This document shows, piece by piece, positions 34,503-46,005 of a stretch of 64,000 bases of DNA. The position numbers and the translations under genes were made by a program. The number at the start of each line of letters is the position of its first letter. The stretch's first letter is position 1. The notes under the pieces are model-generated. The model saw nothing but the letters and a program-made list of their open reading frames with translations, did no database searches and was not told the DNA's origin. The DNA is from Trema orientale (Eukaryota > Streptophyta > Magnoliopsida > Rosales > Cannabaceae). The stretch covers positions 127,212 through 191,211 of the forward strand of contig JXTC01000399.1 in the NCBI GenBank assembly GCA_002914845.1, given 5' to 3'.

Positions 34503-35063
34503 AACTATAAATTGCTTTTCAAAAAAAAATATATATATATATAAAGTGACTGACTACTATATCACAAATATATTACATGTGACTCTTGATCAGCCACCTA
34601 AATAATGATGAAGAAGAAAAAGTGATAGGATTTTGAATTAATTGTCGTACAATCCAAAATAATAATCTTATTTTATATCATATCCGACCCGACTTGATCT
34701 ATAGTATAACTCAACATTTCTAGAAGAGACACTAATCTCACTTTTGACATCAAATCCATCCTAAACCCTTTCATGAAAATTTGTGCTCTCCGACAAAATT
34801 GTCTTACCTTTTTACTTTTCATTTTCTTCCAGCATTTTTTTTTTCTTGTGCTCAAATTCTTCCAGCAAATTTCATGCAACACACCAACACACTTGTGTGT
34901 TGTGGTTGATTGAGATTTAGACGTCATTCAAAAGCCACAAATTGGGGGGCAAAATCCAAACCAATTCAACTTGATTTTACTTTATGGATTTTCGACCATT
35001 GTTTCTGTTTTTTTTTTTTAAATTATTGGGAGATGGGTATTAGAAAGTGTGATTAATAAAGAA
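34503..35063. other. Unassigned sequence with one small minus-strand frame
   Basis: A frame of 84 codons on the minus strand (34927-34673) has no motif I recognise and no splice context; it is not called a gene. The rest is AT-rich. Confidence 0.35.
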
Positions 35064-35075
35064 TGGGTGTATTAC

Positions 35076-35735
35076 ATTTACAAACTAACATAGACCTAAT
35101 AAGATAAAAAGTCGCTCTCCCTCGTCTCTCTTCAGGTAGAGAACCAGAACCAGCCCCCTCTTTATGAGCTTCGCCGGAGGGGGGATTTAGATCTAGATCC
35201 CCCTTTGATAAGGTTTTTTTTTTCTTCGTTTTCTTTTTTGTATATTTCACCGATAATCTTTCTGTTTCTACTAGTGTGGTACTATAGATCTAAATCTATG
35301 AAAATATTGTTCCACCCGATTTTAGTTCTGTGAATTCTATTTAGTTTTATTGTTCTTGTGTGTGTGTGTTTTGTTATTTTTCTTCTAGATTTGAAGTTTT
35401 TAAGACTCAAATCTGAAAAATCCTATCTTATCAAAAATTGTTTTTTGCAAATAATTCGTTCTTGTATCAGTCAAAAAAACTAACTTTAATGATAGAAGAT
35501 GATTTGAATGAACCGAAAAAATCTCTTGTGAAGCTCCAACATGTCCCGTTGTGAATTTGTATGCACATCATCTATGCATATTTTTGTACATAATTTTTAC
35601 ATCTCTGTTCTTTAGTAAGAACTTAGCGTGGTTGATTGTTTATTGGTACAAATTATGTGGTAATATGATCTTTGCTATAGAACTGTGTTTGTATAGTTAA
35701 TTCTGATATATAAACCATCTTCAAAAAAAAAAAAA
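35076..35735 (+). mobile_element. Putative poly(A)-tailed retroposon
   Basis: A GC-richer 5' portion (CTCTCCCTCGTCTCTC..., GGGGGGATTTAGATCTAGATCCCCCTTT, which can fold) leads into AT-rich sequence ending in an A14 run. GGGTGTATTAC (about 35065) and GGGTGTAATTAC (about 35748) flank it as an imperfect target duplication. No ORF is present. Confidence 0.45.
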
Positions 35736-36017
35736 AGAAGAAGAAGGGTGTAATTACCAATTAAGCAAAGTTTATTAAGACTCAAAAGGGGAGAAAAAGT
35801 ACTCTAAAAACACTTTGTACAGTATAATAACGTCAGGCATGGTTAGAGCCAGAACTTACACAGCTTCAAGGACTTAAAAACTATAGCCATCTCGTTTGTA
35901 TATTGAGCTACTTTCTTTACTTTGCAGAGCAATTGAAAGTAGATGATATGCAGTAATTGACACAAATCTATGAACTATATATACACAGACGAAATTAAGA
36001 GTAACCAAAACCTATTT

Positions 36018-38503
36018 CTATAGTTCGTTAGATAAATCGTCCCTCCGCCGGCGCATTCGAGCTCCCCATGACATGTTACCTCCCACATCCTTGTTCATGC
36101 TTCTTCTTTTAAGCTCTGATACCTGACTTTGCCATCGATTTTTCCATTCACTTTTCTCTTCCAGTCCCTGAAACCAAATTCAACCCTCAGACGACTATAC
36201 TCGGAACACCAAATGGTTTATCGGTTAAATAGAGACATTTCAACAAAACAGACCGGGTATTCTTTCTTAGTCCAGCTTTTTAGCAACGAAAAGGGGAAAA
36301 AAGAAACCATAAAAGAGACAAAACAAGCAAAGACTTTTTCAAATCAGGAAAAGAGCACGAAAAGTAGTTTAACATAAATAGTGCATATAAAGTTAAATGT
36401 ATCCCTATTCAAGCATTGACAAAAACGCCAGCAGAGTATTCAGAAAACTGCCATGTCCTGAGTCACACAAAAAAAAAAAAAACAGAACAACGAAATACTG
36501 ATACATAGTCACACATAAACAAATAATTATGTTTTATGTGATTGGCTATCTCAAAAGTGATACTTGAAGAACAAGTCATATGCAAGACCTAAAACAATTT
36601 TTTTTTTTTTTTTTTTTTTTAAACAACAGCTAACAGTGGTTTTTACCTACAAAAACTTCAGAGACTAAACTTGAAACTCTTGAACATGGAAATTCATATT
36701 TTCCTCTTTTTTTTCACTTTTTTTTGGGAGGTTTCAGTTGGGTTGATAACCAGTGTGGTATATGCTTTAGTTCCAATAGAAGTTCCCCTATAACAAAGAC
36801 AGTAAAGCAAAAGGAGTAAATTATTAAGAACACAGAGGGTAATTATATTACAGGTAAGAAGATTCCCAGTCCCAGATTCATAAATACGAATTCCACCCAT
36901 GAAAGTTTGGTTCTTGTTAAACCCAGTTGGAGTTTAGTCAAAACCCTAAAACAGGAAAAGTATTCGCTAGGGCAATTTTTCAGAATTGATGACACAAAAT
37001 CATGGTTTGTTTCCTGATAAACCCAAGATCAGTCAACAACTTATGTTAGGTCAAATCTTCCTGACATTAAGGGAAACACAAACCAAGAAGTTTTTTTAAC
37101 CTTCTCATTATCACAGTACAGTGAGATACTCTTTCATATTATGACAAACTAACCGACCCCTAGATTTATCACTTTTTTTCATAGGGGGGAAAAAAGGTTA
37201 TATGTCATGAAGATATTTTTTCTTACCTTCTCAGTATCACAGCTCAGTAGGATGCTTTTTCATATTATGGCAAACTGACTGACCCCTAGATTTTTATCAC
37301 TTTTCTAATATGGGAAAAAAATGGTCTTTCACTGTATTACTGAATAGAGTTATTCAGAATTTTCAACAAAATGGCTTAAAACAATTAAATCAAAAGAAAC
37401 CAACTTTCTACATTTTGGCCACCTCAAAGAGTCAAGACGAGTAGTTTTTTTTTTTTTTTTTTTTACTTGTATTTAATTTAAAAAGGAGCCGCCCACCCCA
37501 GCCAACTTTTTAAAAAAACAAATACCTATCAGTTTCTCACCAAACAAATAGAAAAAAAATAAAAAATTGAAGGCAAACAAATAGAGAGTTGGTCCAGACT
37601 ATAATGAACATAATTTCCTAAAAGCCATATAATATTAAACAAGAAAAAGAATAAAGCAAAACAAAACAATTAACCATAGATACAAGAATGAAACAGACTA
37701 ATGAAACTACAAAAGAAAAGTGAATAAAAATAAAAATAAAAAGGGCATCAAATTAATGATCATAACAAAACCATAAGGAAAAAAAAAAGAAAAAAAAAAC
37801 AATAAGTTAATCGACCATAATCAATACAACTCAAAACTTAGTTAATTGACCATAATCAATATAACTCAAAACTTTCCAAAATCCCAAATCAGTTCATCCA
37901 AAAACAAACTTATTAACAACCCAACAAAACCCAAACACAAAATATTACAATCAATAAATTAACACCAAAATCAAGAAAACATCATTAATTTTTTTTTTTT
38001 TTTTAAAATACCTCATCGTTTTGGTGGCGTCTTCGGGCAGAGAAAGCGAGGTGAAGACCCTTAGCCATGTCTCGATCGTACATAGCTCTCCTTCGCGGGT
38101 CAGACAAGGTCTCGTAGGCCTCCTGGACCCGAATAAACCTCCGGGTGTACTCCTCGACCCGATCCGGAGGAGAAACATCCGGGTGGTACTTCCTCGCGAG
38201 CTGCTTATACGCTTGCTTGATTTCCACCAAGGATCCGGATTCGGGTATGCCCAGAAGCTCGTAGAAGCTCAGCTCGGCGGCGGCGGCCTCGGCCACGAAC
38301 CCATCGTCGACGGCGGAGGCGGCCTTGGCCTTGACCGGCCCGACGCGAATTCGGGTCGAGTAAACGGGTTTTGGAATCCGGACCGTGAAGAAGAGCGGGC
38401 TTAAATTAGGGTTTGGAGGCCTCGAGGTGGAAACTGGGGTCGAGTTTTGGGAGATCAGGAAGCGAGAATCGCTTCCGGGGATCGTTAAGCCATAGCATCG
38501 CAT
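36018..38503 (-). CDS. DJC26-like (J20): Plastid-type DnaJ protein, J20-like, two exons: complement(join(36018..36167, 38012..38503))
   Basis: Exon 1 gives 164 aa: a Ser/Pro/Arg-rich N-terminus suited to plastid import, then a J domain (about 79-146) with HPDV (107-110), the Hsp70-stimulating motif. It ends GATGAG|gtattt. A phase-0 intron of 1,844 bp ends tttcag|GGACTGG. Exon 2 adds 49 aa beginning GLEEKSEWKNRW and ending in an Arg-rich tail before TAG. The total is 213 aa; Arabidopsis J20 is close to 200. The CxxCxGxG zinc repeats of full DnaJ are absent, as in type III J-proteins. J20 recruits plastid Hsp70 to misfolded clients such as DXS. Exon 2 is too short to stand out as an ORF and was found by following the splice acceptor. 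No defects seen. Confidence 0.9.
37087..37321. repeat. Diverged ~120-bp tandem duplication in the DnaJ intron
   Basis: Two copies (about 37087-37198 and 37209-37321) share CCTTCTCA(T/G)TATCACAG, TTTCATATTATG(A/G)CAAACT and CGACCCCTAGATTT-like blocks with about 15-20% differences and small indels. Confidence 0.8.
37806..37876. repeat. 35-bp tandem duplication in the DnaJ intron
   Basis: GTTAAT(C/T)GACCATAATCAATA(C/T)AACTCAAAACT occurs twice in a row. Confidence 0.85.
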
Positions 38504-38618
38504 CTCTCTCTCTAGTTTTGCTCTCTCACTCTTCTCTTGCTTTCTCTCTCTCTCCCAAATCTCTATATTGGAGATTTTTTTTTTTTCTGGGGAGAATTAG
38601 AGGGAAAGTGTTTTTTTT

Positions 38619-38650
38619 TTTAATTATTATTATTATTATTATTATTATTT
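38619..38650. repeat. (ATT)n microsatellite in the 5' leader of the DnaJ gene
   Basis: About nine ATT units on the + strand, preceded by a T-run, lie 120-150 bases upstream of the start codon. Confidence 0.85.
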
Positions 38651-38743
38651 TTCTTTTTTATGGAAGCGAAAAATTGAGGGAAGAAATTGAAAGAAACAAT
38701 AGGCACCTGTGGAGTGCATTAGAGCTTGAGGATAGATATCGGC

Positions 38744-38752
38744 TTATATATG
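38744..38752 (-). promoter_or_regulatory. Possible TATA box of the DnaJ gene
   Basis: TATATAAG on the minus strand lies about 240 bases before the ATG. The intervening leader is GA-rich near the ATG, typical of plant 5' UTRs. Confidence 0.35.
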
Positions 38753-39189
38753 GAGAGATTGAGAGATCAGAGAGGGACTTCTGTTTTTTTGTTTTTGGTT
38801 ACAGATGGGATGGCAAGGCTCATCTATAAGGGTATTTTGGTACTTTTATGAGAAAAATATTATAATATTTTTGGAGGAGAAAGGAAAGAATAACATTTTA
38901 TGTTGGTGACATAAATAAAAAGAAAAAGTTAATAGTGCGTTTCCTACCAAGACATGTTTTCTTTCTTGCTAAGAAAATGATTACATGAATTGAAATATAT
39001 TATATTATATTTGTATCGTGGGTTAAGTGTAAGAATGTTTCTAGCTAGGCTTACGCATGTTTCTATAGTCGTTAATTAATTAAATAAAGACAAGTTAATA
39101 TTACATTTTTGTAAGTGGCGAAGGGTTAGAACCCAGAAGGCCAAGTAAGTAGAAGCAGCCATTAAAAGACAATGAACATTAATGATTAA

Positions 39190-39361
39190 GGGGATGGCTA
39201 CGGTAAGGGCGTCCCTACGTAGGGTCATGCCTTAATTATCGTTGGATGAGAATCTGTGGGGAATAACGGGAATCTGTGGAGAATCTATTTATATACAGAT
39301 TCCCATCCAACGGTGAATAGACAGGGTCCTACGTAGGGGCGCCCCTACTGTAGACGCGCCC
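39190..39361. mobile_element. Mutator-type MITE, complete, 172 bp
   Basis: AATGATTAA repeats perfectly on both sides (39181-39189, 39362-39370), a 9-bp target duplication. The left arm GGGGATGGCTACGGTAAGGG pairs with the right arm read as GGGCGCGTCTACAGTAGGGG; both continue into CG(T/C)CCCTACGTAGG. The centre holds repeated AATCTGTGGRGAAT and a CATCCAACG inverted pair. A second copy abuts the gap at 25516. Confidence 0.9.
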
Positions 39362-39378
39362 AATGATTAATATGTTCA

Positions 39379-39718
39379 TATTATAAATAATATTGAGAGT
39401 ATATAATATAAGAGCTTAAGAATACTAGTGCTAAATTCAAAGAAATTGATGTGAGAAAATTTCTTATTTTCTCTCTTTTACACTTCTCTTATTTCTTTTA
39501 TTTGTTCATCTTTCAAGTGAAATTGATAAGCCTATTTATAGGCCAATACAATCAATTTTAGCCATACATTTAATTGACACTTGTATGACATCCATTTAAG
39601 AATACCTAACACATTAATTGAAATTTTTTTACCTAACTTTCAATGGTTTACACATCACACATGATGTAAAAGAAACAATTATTGAAATGGACATACAAAT
39701 AGTGAATATTTTATAACA
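39379..39718 (-). repeat. 3' LTR of the minus-strand copia element
   Basis: On the + strand it runs TATTATAAATAATATTGAG...TTTTATAACA; the expected TG at one end has become TA. Confidence 0.85.
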
Positions 39719-39729
39719 CTCCCCCTTGG
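39719..39729 (-). other. Polypurine tract of the minus-strand copia element
   Basis: CCAAGGGGGAG on the minus strand lies directly against the 3' LTR. Confidence 0.8.
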
Positions 39730-39981
39730 ATGTCCATTATACAAGAAAATGCCTCGTTAAAACCTTATTGGAAAAAAAAAATCCTGTGGGTAAAAAAAAA
39801 TCTAAGTTAAGGAAAAAGAGTACACTATTCTTGTTTTTGTTACACTTTAAAGAGTGCCTCATTAAAAACCTTGCCAGGAAAACCCAGTGGGACAAAACCT
39901 CAGCTAAGGGAAAAAGAGTATACGTGTAACTATCTCCCCCTCATAAGTAATTTGCTGGAAAGTTCATTGAAAATCTTTGAG

Positions 39982-41680
39982 TCAGCGCATTCCAATTTTG
40001 TGCACCAATGTTTTGAATATTACGGTAGGGAGTGATTTGGTGAATAGATCAGCCAAGTTGTCACTAGAGCGAATTTGTTGAATATCTATATCACCTTTCT
40101 TTTGAAGTTCATGTGTGAAGAACAATTTGGGTGATATATACTTAGTTCTATCACCTTTGATATAGCCTCCTTTAAATTGAGCAATACATGCAGCATTATC
40201 CTCGTATATCACCGTTGGAATCGGTCCGATAGAAGTTAATTTGCATGTTTCTTGAATATGTTGAATCATGGATCTCAACCATACACATTCTCGACTTGCT
40301 TCATGAAGTGCAATTATTTCAGAATGATTCGAGGAGGTAGCAGTGATCGTTTGTTTTGTAGAACGCCATGATATTGCTGTGTCACCATTAATAAATACAT
40401 AACGTGTTTGAGAACGAGCTTTATGTGGGTCAGACAAGTATCCTGCATCTGCAAAGCCAGTTAATTGTGATATGGATTTATTAGAATAAAATAAACCCAT
40501 GTCAGTCGTTCCATGGAGATAACAAAATATTTGTTTAACTCCTTTCCAGTGTCTTTGAGTTAGAGTGAAACTATATCTTGCTAATAAATTAACAGAAAAA
40601 GATATATCAGGTCGAGTACAATTAGCAAGATACATAATAGCTCCAATTGCACTCAGATATGGTACTTCAGGACCAAATATTTCTTCGTTATCTTCTCGAG
40701 GACGAAAAAGATCCTTATTTATATCAAGCACTCTAACAACCATTGGGGTACTCAATGGGTGAGCTTTGTCCATATAAAATTTTTTGAGAACCTTTTCTGT
40801 ATAAGTCGACTGATGTACAAGTATACCATTTGGTAAATGCTCGATCTGGAGGCCAAGATGAAATTTTGTTTTTCCGAGATCTTTCATTTCAAATTCTTTC
40901 TTTAAGTACTCTATTGCCTCATTAATCTCTTCAGGAGTCCCGAAGATATTCAAATCATCAACATATACTGCAATGATAGCAAATCCAATTCCTGAGCTCT
41001 TAATAAAGATGCATGGACAAATAGTATTATTCGCATATCCTTTATTCAAAAGATATTCACTAAGACGATTGTACTACATGCATCCAGATTGTTTTAATCC
41101 ATATAAAGATCTCTGTAATTTTATTGAATAAATTTTTCGTGGTATTGTATTAAGTACTTCAAGTACTTTAAATCCGTCAGAAATTTTCATATAAACATCA
41201 CTATCAAGTGACCCATATAAATATGCTGTTACAACATCCATCAGACGCATTTCAAGTCCTTCAGAGGCTGCTAAACTAATTAAGTATCGTAATGTTATCG
41301 TATCCACCACAGGAGAATATGTCTCCTCAAAATCCATTCCTGGTCTTTGTGAGAAATCTTGTGCCACAAGTCGTACTTTGTATCTCACGATCTCATTTTT
41401 CTCATTACGTTTTCGTACAAAGACCTATTTGTACCCTACTGAATTCACACCTTTAGGTGTTTGGACAACAGGTCCAAATACTTCTCTTTTCCCAAGAGAT
41501 TTTAGTTCTTCCTGGATTGCGTCTTTCCATTTTGGCCAATTATTTCTACGTCGACATTCTTCGACAGATTTTGATTTAAGATCCTCGCTTTCATTTATTA
41601 TATCAGTAGCTACTGCATATGCAAATATACTATCAACAATAGTTTTATTGCGATTCCATTCCTTTCCTGAGCTGACATAA
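39982..41680 (-). pseudogene. Copia reverse transcriptase-RNase H, lightly broken
   Basis: The RT begins in the segment before 41388 with a stop in place of a conserved Trp codon near 41428. It then runs KVRLVAQDFSQRPG, a D-V-x-T-A-Y-L-Y-G segment, SLYGLKQSG and one stop near 41073. A long open frame (41049-39982, 355 aa) holds the catalytic YVDD near 40960, the STPM segment, the RNase H core with FADAGYLSD near 40450 and a C-terminal NLADLFTKSLP. RNase H residues D, E and D appear retained. Expected products: reverse transcriptase and RNase H of the element. Confidence 0.85.
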
Positions 41681-41882
41681 CTTATTGAGATCTCTTTATT
41701 TTCAATATCATCAGGTACCTGAACCTCTTCTGGAGTTATTTATTTAGTTATGTCAACTATTTGTTTTGGCAGCGCGATTATTTCATCAGGAATACTGTCA
41801 TCTTCAGGATGGCCAATTTCTGTAATATATCCCCGTTTCTTCCTAGGGATTTTATCTTTAGAGCCAACTGGTCTACCATGCT

Positions 41883-43505
41883 TCATGCGTGCCTTAGACT
41901 CACTTGCGTTATTCCCAAAGATTGTCCTACAGGAATATCAATCTTAGCTGGAGCATTTACAGCTGGTATATGTGATTTAGTCACTCTCTTTGTATCGGTG
42001 AATGCATCAGGTAATTGATTTGCAATATTTTGCAAATGTATAATTTTCTGAACTTCTAGTTCACATTGACTAGTGCGAGGATCAAAATGAGATAATGATG
42101 ATGTATTCCAAGAAATTTCAAGTTGTTTTTCCAGCTGTTGTTTTTCTCCCCCTAATGGTGGGAATATGGTTTCATCAAATTGACAATCGGCAAATCGTGC
42201 CTTAAAAACATCACCCGTCAGGGGTTCAAGATATTTGATGATAGAAGGAGACTCAAAACCAACATAAATTCCCAACCTTCTCTGAGGGCCCATCTTGCTG
42301 CGCTGTGGTGGAGCGATTGGTATATATACTGCACAACCAAAAACTCGTAGATGGGAAATGTTTGGTTCTTGACCAAAAATAAGTTGTAGTGGGAAGTATT
42401 TTTGATAGCCTGTAGGTCTAATGCGAATAAAGGCAGCAGCATATAATACAGCATGCCCCCAAGCAGAAACAGATAACTTTGTTCTCATTAATAATGGTCT
42501 AGCAATTAATTGAATACATTTAATAAATGATTCAGCTAAACCATTTTGTATATGTGTGTGGGCAACGGGGTGCTCAACATTAATTCCAATTGACATACAA
42601 TAATCATTAAAAGCTTGAGATGTAAACTCACCAGCATTATCAAGACGAATAGTCTTTATTGTATAGTCTGGAAATTATGCTCTTAAACGAATTAATTGAG
42701 CAAGAAGTCTTACAAATGTAATATTACGAGCAGATAATAAACAAACATGTGACCAGCGTGTTGAAGCATCTATCAATACCATAAAGTATCTAAATGGTCC
42801 ACATGCTCGATGAATAGACCCACATATATCTCCTTGAATTCTTTCTAGAAATGCAGGAGACTCAACTGCAATTTTCATTGGAGATGGCCTAATAATTAAT
42901 TTGCCCTGAGAACAAGCTGAACAGAAAAATTCATTGGACAAAAGAATCTTCTGGTTCTTTAATGGATGCCCATATGAGTTTTCAATAATTCTTTGCATCA
43001 TAATTGACCCAGGATGACCTAGATGATCATGCCAAAGAGAGAAAACTTTAGGATCATAATCCTTTTTGGTCATCATACTGTGTGATTCAATCATACTTAT
43101 AAATGTGTAATACAACCCAAAGGAAAAGGCACATAGCTCTTCTAGTATTTGTTTCTGGCCTGAAATAATAGAAGTAATGTAGAGACACTCTATATTGTTC
43201 TTATTTGTGGTCTCAATATGATATCGATTGTAACGTATATCTTTGAAACTTAGCAAATTTTTTCTGGATTTGCTAGAGAATAAAGCGTCATTTATAATTA
43301 ATTTTGTTCCTCTGGGTAGTATTATTATAGCTCTTCCAGAGCCTTCAATTATTTTTGTGGTATCTGAAATTGTATTCACATTTGTTTTTAATAATGATAA
43401 TTTTATGAAATACTTTTTATCTTTAAAGATTGTGTGTGTTGTCGCACTGTCTACCAGACAAATATCTTCACCATTGGTCTTCAAACTAATATTAGTGAAA
43501 TCCAT
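41883..43505 (-). pseudogene. Copia protease-integrase, one internal stop
   Basis: The ORF begins ATGGATTTCACTAATATTAG. The protease active site reads VDSATTHTI (D-S-A instead of D-S/T-G). The GAG-pre-integrase zinc finger is H-x3-H ... C-x2-C (about 43030-42905). Integrase shows the first D at GDICGS, the second D near LDNAGEF (about 42640), and E at QNGLAESF (about 42535). A single TAA near 42675 splits the frame; the second part is open to 41883, followed by an acidic linker with one stop before RT. Confidence 0.85.
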
Positions 43506-43671
43506 ATTTCTTCACAAATTAAAGTAAACGAACTATAATTATTAGATGAAAGACGTAATAGGATACATAACTTAAGAAAAGTAATACATCACAAAAACAG
43601 GAATTGAAAATAGCACACAAGGATTACATAATCTAACACAAAACAAACTTAGATATTAATGGCCCATTATT

Positions 43672-44685
43672 AATTTTTCTCTGTTGGATTTTCAAATAAG
43701 TCTGAAATATCCAAATGGGCAAAATCCATAAGATCATTTTGTTCAACAAAGTTCGTCTCTATATTCTTTTTTTTCCTTCAGTGATACTTGGTAAAAGTCA
43801 ACAAGGTGTTTGGGCGTACGACAAGTACGCGACCAATGTCCTCTCATACCACATCTATAATAAAGATTCTCAGGATTTTTTGATGGTTTATACTGTGAAC
43901 CTTTTCCCTTTTCTTGTATCTCTTCATTATTTCCCCACTTCTGGTGAGTTGTGGTTTTCTTGAAGTTTGAAAAATTATTGTGACTACCACGATACCAAGA
44001 AAAATTTCGACCATGACCCCTGCCACGACCACGACCTCGACCACGACCACGTCTATGGCCATAATTAGTAGTTGATAAAGCATTTACTTCAGGAAATGTT
44101 GTCGAACCAGTCGGGCGAATTTCATGGTTTTTCATTAATAGCTCATTATTTTGTTTAGCGACAAGTAAACATGAAATCAACTCAGAATATTTTTTAAAAC
44201 CACGCTCCTGATATTGTTGCTGCAGGACAATATTCGATGCATGGAAAGTGGAGTATGTTTTTTCTAACATATCTTCGTCAGTAACCTTTTCTCCACATAT
44301 AATTTCAACTGAGAAGTAATTTTAAATATTGCTGAATTATATTCACTGACTGTTTTAAAATCCTGCAGACGCAGGTGCATCTAGTCATAACGAGCTTTAG
44401 GGAGTATCACAGTTTTCTGGTGGTCATACCTTTATTTTAAATTTTTCCCCATAGCACAGATGGGTCCTTTACCGTTAAATATTCAGTTTCCAATCCTTCA
44501 TGCAAATGATGCCGAAGGAAGATCATAGCTTTTGCACGATCCTGAGTGGATGCATCATTTCCTTCTTTAATTGTATTTCTAAGATTCATGGCATCAAGGT
44601 GAATTTCAGCATCAAGTGTCCACGCCAAATAATACTTGCCCGAAATTTCAAGGGCAACGAATTCAAGTTTTGTGAGGTTTGTCAT
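43672..44685 (-). pseudogene. Copia gag, broken
   Basis: The N-terminus (44685-44437) is a UBN2/Retrotran_gag type segment. A stop and frameshift lie between 44437 and 44270. The second part has (RG)n-rich basic sequence at about 44070-44020, encoded by a near-perfect CGACCA/CCACGA repeat, and a zinc knuckle Y-x2-C-x4-H-x4-C near 43860 whose first cysteine has become Tyr. A frameshift near 43750 alters the acidic C-terminus, which otherwise runs to about 43672. Confidence 0.75.
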
Positions 44686-45344
44686 TGTGAAAACTATTAT
44701 ATTACAAAATATTATATAGTTAGGAATAAGAAACTCATAACTTAATCAATACATGGTCATATAGAAAAATAAAGTGCGATTATCTAATATATTGAATTAA
44801 TAATATTCAAAGACATAATTATAAATATGTATATTATAGATGTTTGTAATCAAATATAAGGACATGAAAATCTTAAAGTTAAAAGATTAATTGTAAGTAC
44901 ATAAGCATTCCCACAATAATAATTTATGATGATAATTAGTATAAATAACATCATATAAAGAAGTAATTTCATAATAATAGGAAAAGTCTACCAACATAGC
45001 CTTATCAAATAATTTCTTTATTATTCATAGAATTATTTGTGACCAAAATCATAATATAAAAATCTCATAGTGAAGATGACGAATATAAATACATGAAGTA
45101 ATTCAATGTAATATTAGAACATTAAAACTTTTAAATTATAAGAAAAAAAATTACGGTCACTAAAATTAGAAAGAAACAAAATATATTTATATACACTATT
45201 ATAGTATACAATATATGTATATATATTAAATTGCTTATGGTAGATCTCCATCAAACTAAAAAGGGATATTTATAATGCAATATGGTAACTAATAAAATTT
45301 TACCTTGGTGAGATTATAACGGCCAGAGGATCGTGCTGATAACG

Positions 45345-45668
45345 TGTTATAAATAATATTGAGAGTATATAATATAAGAGCTTAAGAATACGAAATTGAT
45401 ATGAGAAAATCTCTTATTTTCTCTCTTTTACACTTTTCTTATTTTTTTTTTATTTTCATCTTTCAAGTGAAATTGATAAGCCTATTTATAGGCCAATACA
45501 ATTAATCTTAGCCATACATTTAATTGACACTAGTATGACATCCATTTAAGAATACCTAACACACTAATTGAAAATTTTTTACCTAACTTTCAATGGTTTA
45601 CACATCACAAATGATGTAAAAGAAACAATTATTGAAATGGACATACAAATAGTGAATATTTCATAACA
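45345..45668 (-). repeat. 5' LTR of the minus-strand copia element
   Basis: On the + strand it runs TGTTATAAATAATATTGAG...ATTTCATAACA, with intact TG...CA. Inside it, on the minus strand, the sequence continues CGTTATCAGCACGATCC, the region where the primer site should be; the primer tRNA could not be assigned. Confidence 0.88.
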
Positions 45669-45791
45669 GTTTAACGTTTTTATCCCAAAAAAAATGTTGA
45701 AGGTAGAAATAGCCCTTTCTTACTTTAAAAACAAAAAAAACAAACTGTCCTCTTTTTTTTTCTCCCTAGAAAAACAAAATATACTTATTAC

Positions 45792-45991
45792 TTTTTTTTT
45801 TTTTTTGAAAGTGGGGCTTAACTAATGACCTCCACTTATTACAAATTAAAGGAAAATATCTAATACTACCCAATCTCCACCCCACCCCATTAGGGATAAT
45901 TGGTTTTCACGCCTACCCTGGTGTGACTCGAACCTAGGACCGAGATCCTAAGTAGTGGACGCTCTTACCACTTGAACTAACCCACTTCGTC
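45792..45991 (-). mobile_element. Young tRNA-derived SINE
   Basis: Reading leftwards: GACGAAGTGGGTTAGTTCAA, GTGGTAAGAGCGTCC (box A), GGTTCGAGTCACACC (box B), then the shared 3' domain ending TTAGTTAAGCCCCACTTTC and an A15 tail. AATATACTTATTAC (14 bp) flanks it perfectly (45778-45791, 45992-46005). This is the best full-length copy of the family in the window. Confidence 0.9.
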
Positions 45992-46005
45992 AATATACTT
46001 ATTAC

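Larger units (their letters stand above)
39379..45668 (-). mobile_element. Ty1/copia LTR retrotransposon, 6.3 kb, minus strand
   Basis: The LTRs are 324 bp (right, 5') and 340 bp (left, 3'); the difference is mainly a 16-bp indel. The copia order gag, protease-integrase, RT-RNase H reads leftwards. The flanks GTTCA (39374-39378) and GTTTA (45669-45673) form a one-mismatch 5-bp target duplication. The lineage may be Ivana/Oryco-like but this is uncertain. Several single stops and frameshifts are present, far fewer than in the sirevirus-type element, so it is younger or less decayed. It inserted just beyond the Mutator-type MITE. Confidence 0.9.

Noticed and set aside
34673..34927. Minus-strand frame of 84 codons
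   Set aside because: No recognised domain, no supporting promoter or splice context; chance frame in AT-rich DNA cannot be excluded.
38021..38829. Plus-strand open frames across the DnaJ first exon and leader
   Set aside because: Shadows of the GC-rich minus-strand exon; the J-domain with HPD lies on the other strand.
43844..44083. Val-rich minus-strand frame
   Set aside because: Alternative frame of the Arg/Gly-repeat part of the copia gag.
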